NCBI RefSeq assembly: GCF_020497125.1
Contig: NC_059073.1
Coordinates: forward strand, 145,027,012 to 145,091,011
DNA length: 64,000 bases
Origin: Mauremys mutica
Taxonomy: Eukaryota > Chordata > Testudines > Geoemydidae
Reading direction: 5' to 3'
In this document: positions 35,501 to 44,500 of the stretch, piece by piece
Layout of the letters: the number at the start of each line of letters is the position of its first letter
How positions within the stretch are numbered: the first letter of the stretch is position 1
Notes under the pieces: model-generated
What the model was told of the DNA's origin: nothing
What the model saw: the letters and a program-made list of their open reading frames with translations, nothing else
Databases searched by the model: none
Position numbers and translations under genes: made by a program

Positions 35501-38500
35501 CAACCCCGCTGGCATAACCCCACGTGTACCATGCACTTGAGGTCACGCTGGAGGGGGAAGATTAGCATGCTCTTAAAAATGGCACCCCCTGTTGGTTACT
35601 TGTCAAAACCGCATCCGGTCTCCTCCCAGTCCTGCATAGGGGACAAACCTCTCAAGCAGGGGACTGTCCAATTTAATACAGGACCAGCAGCCTCCCCCAC
35701 TAGCTCCCTGTGATCCCAGCCCTGGGCTCCCCTCCCCCACTAACTCCATCGGTACCGCTCAATTGCGACCCGCAGCGCCCTGCTACTCCAGTCCGGGATC
35801 TCTCCTGGGACCATCCAGCACAGCTGTGTGTTGTTTTTTGACCAGAACATATCTCTGAACCACCACCCGATCCCAAACCCTCTTCACCAGGGATTCCACC
35901 TCGCCAGCCCAGGGCCCCAGCCGCAGCCAACCACCAGCTAAGTTTGAAACACAGGAAAAACATCCCCGACTTTGCAAAAAACTTAAAATACAAACACACA
36001 CACACAGGCTCCTAGCAGGGATCTGACTTGCCATCACCACCACCGCCCACGCACCCACTGCGTCACTGCACGACACCTCAGAGAGCAAGCCACAGGGCAG
36101 GCGGGCACAGAATGCACTCACACACACTCTTCGCTTTCTGCCGGGCGGGTTAATTTCGTGCAGAGGAACGGAGCCAGACCCATCACTCTAATCACCTCTC
36201 TGCTGCTTTGCAGGCCTAGATCTCAGAGTGCTTTGCCGAGGAAGGTTTGTGTCACTCTCTCCATCCTGAAGACAGGAAAACTGAGGCACAAGAGTCTTGC
36301 TTGCCCAAGGTTACACACAGCAAGTACATGGCAGAGCTGGGACGAGAACCTGGTCTCTATTACCAGCCCCCTCGGAAAATTCTGCTGCTGCTCCATATAC
36401 ACAGCAGAATGGGTGCCAGACCCCCCTGTAGCCCTTGCCCGGCCCTCTCCGCAGAGAGGGGGGACATACCTCAGTATGAAAAGGGAGAGAGGAGACTGAA
36501 TCTGGCCCAGGATGCTCAGCACTTCACTCCTCCATTGTGCCCGGGATTTGCTGAGAACGGAGCCAGCCCCTCTCACCTGGGGGACCTCCAGAGACATGAC
36601 ATCCTGCACCCTGGGGAGAAAGGGAGAGCAGGTGAAAAACAAGAATGCCAAGCAAAGCCGCAGGATTTAATATGCTATCCAGGGCGCCTAATGCACCCCA
36701 GCAACCAGAGCCTAAGGACAGCCAGCCGCCAACACCCTATTAACGGTTATCGGGGGCGGCAAGGAGAGACCCCAGCGTTACGCTGCACGCCGGAGAGACA
36801 CTGCGATCTCATGCACCTGAGCAAGGCCGGGGTGGGAAGCCCAGGAAAGCTGCAGCGTCTCTGGCGGGCAGAGCAAAGGGCACCAACGAGATATGGGTTC
36901 GAGTCCAGGCGGGGACAGATTTAGGGGGGCACTGTATTGTTGTCAGATGAGAAATCCGAGGCCCAGTGAATAAGCTCTCGAAGAGCAGAGCTGCTAACTC
37001 CAATGTCCTGGCCAAATTCCAGCCCCAGTCAGTTAAATTCTGCCTCCCTAAACGTCCCCCGAGGTTTCTGCTCACACCGGGCTCCCCTCCAGGCCTGTCT
37101 GCCTTTCCCCAGACAACAGACTGCAGTTCGCTGCCGACCAAAGGGCAGGTAAAGCCCAGGGGTGTCGTCCCATAGGCTCTGCGTCAGGCCCGAAGGGGAC
37201 GTATTGCAGATCAGACAGAGGGTATGTCTACACTATGGGATTATTCCGATTTTACAGAAACCGTTTTTTTAAAACAGATTGTATAAAGTCGAGTGCACGC
37301 GGCCACACTAAGCACATTAATTCAGCGGTGTTCGTCCATGTACCGAGGCTAGCGTCGATTTCCGGAGCGTTGCACTGTGGATAGCTATCCCGTAGCTATC
37401 CCATAGTTCCCGCAGTCTCACCTGCCCATTGGAATTCTGGGTTGAGATCCCAATGCATGATGGGGCAAAAACAGTGTTGCGGGTGATTCTGGGTAAATGT
37501 CGTCACTCAATCCTTCCTCCGTGAAAGCAACGGCAAACAATCATTTCGTGCCCTTTTTCACCTGGATTGCCCTAGCAGACGCCATAGCACGGCAACCATG
37601 GAGCCTGTTTTGCCTTTTGTCACTGTCACCATATGTGTACTGGATGCTGCTGACAGAGGCAGTTCTGCAGTGCTACACAGCAGCATTCATTTGCCTTTGC
37701 AAGGTAGTAGAGACGATTACCATCCCTATTGCACTGTCTGCCATTGTAAATTGGCGATGAGATGATGGTTATCAGTCATTTTGCACCGTTTGCATTTGGA
37801 AATTGGCAATGACGGTTATCAATCCTTTTGTAACGTCTGCTGCTGTCATGGGTGCTCCTGGCTGGCCTTGCTGAGGTCGGCCGGGGGCGCATGGACAAAA
37901 AGGGGAATGACTCCTTGGGTCATTCCCTTCTTTATGTTTTATCTAAAAATAGAGTCAGTCCTGCCTAGAATATGGGGCAAGTGTACTAGAGAACCAGAGA
38001 GCACAGCCGCTCCGTGTTAGAGCCCCAGAGATCCCGCAGAAATGATGAGCTGCATGCCATTCTAGGGGATGCCCCTGCAACAACCCCACCCGTTGCTTCC
38101 CTCTTCCCCCAACCCTCCTGGGCTACCGTGGCAGTGTCCCCCCGCATTGGTGTGATGAAGTAATAAAGAATGCAGGAATAAGAAACACTGAGTTTTTACT
38201 GAGATAAAATGAGGGGGAGGAAGCCTCCCGCTGCTATGATAGTCCAGGCAGGACATTAAAGGGTAGGGGGGAAGAGGAGCGCAGCCTCCCGCTGCTATGA
38301 TAGTCCAGGCAGTACAGAATCTTTTCTTTAGACATGAAGGGGGGGGGGCTGATGGAGCTCAGCCTCAAGTTGCTATGATGAGGACGGTTACCAGCCATTC
38401 TGTACCGTCTGCTGGGAATAACCAGGAGTCATTCCTATTTTTACCCAGGCGCCCCCGGACGACCTCACCGAGGCCAGCCAGGAGCACTCATGGGCTGATG

Positions 38501-41500
38501 ATGACGATGGATAGCAGTCATATTGTACTGTCTGCCACCGGGAAGGGGATGCTGGTGTTCAGCGCTGCAGCACCCCGTCTACCAGCAGCATGCAGTAGAC
38601 ATAGGGTGACATTGAAAAAAGGCGAGAAACGATTTTTTCCCTTTTCTTTGGGGGGGGGGGAGAAGGGTGTAAATTGACGACATACACCCTGAAACACCCG
38701 GGAAAATGTTTTTGACCCTTCAGGCATCTGGAGCTCAGCCAAGAATGCAAATGCTTTTCGGAGACTGCGGGAACTGTGGGATAGCTGGAGTCCTCAGTCC
38801 CCCCTGCCTCCCTCCATGAGCGTCCATTTGATTCTTTGGCTTTCCGTTATGCTTCTCATGCAGCACTGTGCTGAGTCCCTGCTGTGGCCTCTGTCTATCA
38901 TAGCCTGGAGATTTTTTCAAATGCTTTGTCATTTCGTCTTCTGTAACGGAGCTCTGATAGAACAGATTTGTCTCCCCATACAGCGATCAGATCCACTATC
39001 TCTCGTACGGTCCATGCTGGAGCTCTTTTTGGATTTGGGACTGCATCGCCACCCGTGCTGATCAGAGCTCCATGCTGGGCAAACAGGAAATGAAATTCAA
39101 AAGTTTGCAGGGCTTTTCCTGTCTACCTGGCCAGTGCATACGAGTTCAGACTGCTTTCCAGAGCGGTCACAGTGGTGCACTGTGGGATACCGCCCGGAGG
39201 CCAATACCGTCGATTTGCGGCCACACTAACCCTAATTCGACATGGCAATACCGATTTCAGCGCTACTCCTCTCGTCGGGGAGGAGTACAGAAATCGGTTT
39301 AAAGAGCCCTTTATATCGATATAAAGGGCCTCATTGTGTGGACGGGTGCAGGGTTAAATCGGTTTAACGCTGCTAAATTCGGTTTAAACGCGTAGTGTAG
39401 ACCAGGCCAGAGAGACAGAGCACAGGATTCAGGATCAGCCTGGCTGAATCAACGCTTTCAGCCAATTGTCGCTACGCTGGTGCTGGTTCGTTTCCTTCCT
39501 GGCCCATCTGTGAAAGGAGCTTCCATCCGGAAAGGCCTGATCCAAAGCCCCTGGAAGTCAGTGGGGACCCCGTTAAATCCAGCACGCTTGGGCCCAGCGC
39601 CATCTCTTAAGCGGCCAGATTGGAGCAGGTTGTGGCAAGGAGTTAACCACACCTGACAGGTGCCCAAGAGTTCTGCTGCTATTAAACACTCAGTATCATT
39701 TTCCTTCTTCACAGCTGTTTCCATCTGGAGCTCCCCGTCCCCATCCGTCACCCTGCGAGGGGAAGGGATACAGCTACTGGCTGGGGATGTAGCACCATCC
39801 CTGTAAAAGGCACTCAAACCCCATGGCGTGACAATGATCACACCACGGCCCCATCAGACTGAGCACTAATATCTCTGTTTCCTTGTATTTCCCTGACGGT
39901 CTGTCTCCACCTGTTGTCTCTTGTCTTATACTTAGATTGTCGGCAATTTGGGGCAGGGACCATCTTCGTGTTCTGTGTCTGTACAGCTCCTAGCACAATG
40001 GGGCCGGATCTCAGTCAGGTGCAGCTGTGATATCATCACTGATAAATTCTATTCTAGATGACACTGAAAAAACTCAATTTATCACGTGCCTCTGTGCCTT
40101 TCCCAGCGCACCGCTCCCACCAGCTCAACTTCTGCACCGTTGCTTTAGTCATCTAACCTCTCAGGCTGACATCCAAGACAAACAGCTCGTAATTTATCAG
40201 AGTAAGTGTGGGGGGGGGAGGGGGAGAGAGAATGCCAGAGAGGTGTTAAATAAATGCAGATGAGAGTAGGACATCAGTATAGACAGAGGGCCCTTTGTGA
40301 AAATATTCCTCAGAGATAGTGCAATCTTTCTTTGCCCCTGCTACAGTGCCTGTCATCAGAGGCTCACAAAACACATTACGAACAGTGGGCCAGAAATTCA
40401 GCAGGCGTAAAACAGCACAAATCCACTAATGTTACGCCAGGAAAGACTCTGGCCCATTAATTCTCTCTTGTACATGTGGGAAGAGAGGCACAGGGCAAGG
40501 GCTTGTCTACACGGGAAAATTTACCAGCATTCCTTTGATAAAGGACTCTTCAACCTAACAGACAGAGATAACAAGAACCAGGGGTCGGGAGGTGAACATA
40601 CACAAGTTCAGACTAGAAAGGAGGCGTACGTTTTGAACAGCGAGGGTTATTAACGACTGGAACAACTTATCAAGTGTTGTGGCGGATTCTCCGTCACTGG
40701 CGATTTTCAACTGAATAGGTATTTTTCTAAAAGACACGCTCGCACTGAAAGAGGAATTAATTCAGAAAAGTCCTCTGGCCTGTATTAAACAGGAGATCAA
40801 ACGAGATGATCACAACCGTCCCTTCTGGCTTTATAAGCTACGCTGGTATAGTTACACCAGCATAACTCCCCGTGATTGGACACGCCCGTTCAGAATAGAC
40901 TTATTTCAGGTTAGCGGAGGGCTCAACACTGAAAAATCGTACGTGCCCAAAGTGATATAAGCTGAACGGAAACAAGGCCATGGTATTCCGAATAAGAGTG
41001 TCAACACGGGAGTCATCCCAGCATAGCTATAGGGTACAGAGACTAGCCCAGGACTGCGGGCTGGGTGTATAACAGCAGAGTGAAGCATGCTGGACGATGC
41101 CTCTCTCCTTCCCTACTCGTAGCCCCGCTACTGCAGTCAGGCGCTTACGCTATGCTCGTCACAGCAGTATCTGATCCCTTCGAGCTATGACTCCCCATTT
41201 CTGAGATGGGGAAACTGAGGCAAAGGGAAGTGACTTGCCCAATCCAAGGACAGAGCCAGGACTAGAATCTAGGTCACCTGGCTTGGGTGCCTTCTCTACA
41301 CGGAGGATTTTCCTCCCATTTGCACTTCCAGCAACTGGGAAAATTTAACTCTGCAAAAATTGAAAAAAAAAAGCTTAAAAATAAACATTATATTGTCTAT
41401 ACCAGCATGCCCGCTATAGGTCAAGAAAGGACTGGAGAGCTCCCTCAAAAGGCCAGTTTGGGTACCTCACACTCCTATTCTCTTCTAGAGGCCTGGCTCC

Positions 41501-44500
41501 CTGGTTGGACTACATTTCCCATGATGCACCAGTGTCCCTGCTTGGGGGACTGGAGGCAGGACAACCTGGCAGTCACACTGCCATGGTGCATCATGGGAGT
41601 TGAAGTGCAGCCAGAGCGCCTGTCCCATGGAGGCGGATAGGAGCATGAGGTAACGGAACCACAACTCCTATGAGGTACACCACAGCAACATTTCAGATGC
41701 AAAATTTTTCAAATTTTCGAGTATCCAGATTTTTGATGCAAAAATAAAACTTTTCCAAGGAAAGCAGACACTTTTAATATTCAGTTAATCAAAAAACCAA
41801 TTTTCCATCCAAAAAAATGTTGATCAACATTTTTTAAACCAGCCCCACCTAACAGTTAGCACAGCCCTGGCGTCCTGTTGGAGAGGGCATAAGTTGCTGG
41901 GTAGGGAATAGAACCCAGGAGTCCTTACTCAGATGCCCTCCCTGTCCTGAGGTTCATAGCCCCATGACATTGGATCCTGCACTCAGTTCTACTTTATTCT
42001 GAAGGTGACAAGGGCACATGGTCTAGTGGTTAGAACAGATTTGGGCCAAATTCTCCCATCGTCCTGTTCAAAACCCTAAACCAACTGGCCACTGCTACAG
42101 TCAGAACAACACAGACCCGGAGGCAAGATCCAAACAACATAGGGCTGGAATACCATGAGGCACAGCGGAGAAGGGAGGGGAGATAAGAGCAAAACTCCAG
42201 AGCCAGCCCGTAGGGTAAATAACCTCAGGTTGCTCTCACACGAGGAACGATACCTTTTGCTGCGGAAGATTCTCTCCTGGAGATCTCGCGGGGTCTCAGA
42301 ATCAACTTTCCACTCGAGGATCGCAAGGAAGTAACAGAGTCTTCTTACCAGCCAGCCCCTGTACCTAGAGAGAGAGAGAGAGAAAGAGACACTCTGCTAG
42401 GTAATTACAGAACCCATGGACATGTGATACATTACATGCATTCCATAATCTAGGTATACCCTTCCAGGGTACTACTGATACTTGTAAGCACTTGTATATG
42501 CACTTTTCATATGTAGATCTCAGAGGAGGTCAGGATCATTATCCCCATGGGGAAACTGAGGCACCGAAAGGGGACGTGACTTGCCCAAGATCACACAGCA
42601 GGCCAGTGGCAGAGCTGGGAACAAAGCCAGGTTTCCTGCATCCAAGACCACTGCTCTACCCACTAGGAAACACTGCCTACCCATTCGGAGCTTTTCCTTA
42701 ATGGTGTAGTATCAGTCCCTTGACATGTCCCCTCATTCAAGTGTTTCATTTTTTTAACAAGCCCATCCCTCCTTCGCGACATCCTCCCTTCCGGGAACGA
42801 CTGACGTAGGTCAGCGGGTGTTGGAGTGCGTCTAATCTCAGTATTTAATCCTTAATGTATTGGTACTTGCCAGACCTCCAGCCAAATGCTAGCTGAGATA
42901 ACTTTTACTGCAGCATGGTCGAGCAGATAGCGCACTGGACTGGGAACCCAAGACCTTGGTTCTAGTCTCTGCTCTGCCACTAGCCTGCTGAAGTCAGCTC
43001 AGCTCTCTGGCCAAGATTTTCAAAACCGACTTGTGACTGCGGATTCCTCATTTCTGGGCCTGATTGTCACATAGGGCCAAACACCCGCCCTCTCAAAACC
43101 AGGCCCCTTTCACAAGACTCAAGGTGGGGGGCCCCAAAAATTGAGCTGGCCCCGAGGTTGCTGGTCATTTATGGACACCGTGACCACTGCGCCTCAATTT
43201 CCCAATCTGTAAAATGGGGCTAATGGTACTTGGTAAAGCGCTAGAGAAAAGCCAAGTGCACGTATGTATAGAAGTGGCGCTCCCATGCTAAAAACCGTAT
43301 TGATTTAGGGATCTCTCTCTCGACCATGAAACCACAGGTCTCGGAGCTTCCTTCTAGGAAAGGAGAACATCCAGGACGTTCCTGCATTAGCCAGGAGAGA
43401 AAAGGCATTTCCCCGCTCTCACTTCGGATCTCATGAAGGGCAAACGTTCCTGATATGAACTTTGCACTTCACTGTACCAAGACCCACGCCAGTGTCCTGT
43501 TAATATCACTCGAGACTGAGGCAAGATCCCTGAATGCATCAGGTCTCCAATCAGGAGTTCAGTCCTCAATCAGTACCAGGGAATGCTAAGAGATGAAAGG
43601 ACTTCATTAACACCCAACGTTTTGCAAGCCACCAGGGCAAGAAATGAAGACTGAACCCCACTAGAAATACTGGAATCCTAGTGACACAGAGGTTCCGTTT
43701 CTCACCTGCCCATGGCTGTGACGAGATATCAGACACTAAACATCGCACACGTCTGGTTACTATCTTGCGTTCCCGTCGCTCCCCTGGTTTTAGCATCTGT
43801 AACTCGTGAAATGCTACGAGGCGAGATGAATTATTTAAACCCTTTCGAAAACTGGAGCTGTGAGGTTTCAAGCAGCGGGAAGCATGGTGACCCCACCTGC
43901 AAGAGCGCTGAACGGTCATGGATCCCACAGAAACTGACAGGAGCTGCCGCATGCTCCAAAATCAGCATTGAGAGAGTTAAACATCAGGGGACAAACCCTC
44001 CGTCAGTGTAAATCGGGGGAGCTCCAACAATCTCCATGGAAGCCAATGACTTACATCAGCTGAGGATCTGGACATGTGTATGTTGCATACGTCCAGGGGA
44101 GAGGAACCAGAATCACCTCGTTTTTAACATCCTTTGTCACACAAACTGCCAGGGCTAGAAACAGCTTGGGCAGCCCTACCCAAAATGCTTTGTAAGCATT
44201 TCATAGAATCATTGAATATCAGGGTTGGAAGGGACCTCAGGAGGTATCTGGTCCAAGCCCCTGCTCAAAGCAGGACCAATCCCCAACTAAATCATCCCAG
44301 CCAGGGCTTTGTCAAGCCTGACCTTAAAAACGTCTAAGGAAGGAAATTCCACCACCTCCCTAGGTAACCCATTCCAGTGCTTCACCACCACCGGTCCCAG
44401 GGAAGGGATCAGAATGAAAACTCTGATCTCTGAATACAACCTTCCACACCAGAGTGGGAATCTACATGTTTTGGTAACAACTAACTACTTGGTTGAATCT

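Larger units (their letters stand above)
32855..36469 (-). other. GPAT2: GPAT2 intron with repeats
   Basis: Intron between exons 36610-36470 and 32854-32755. It contains a CR1-like piece near 33680-33960, SINE pieces at 34170-34600 and 36195-36370, a minisatellite at 35090-35440, and no further exon that I can support. Confidence 0.5.
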
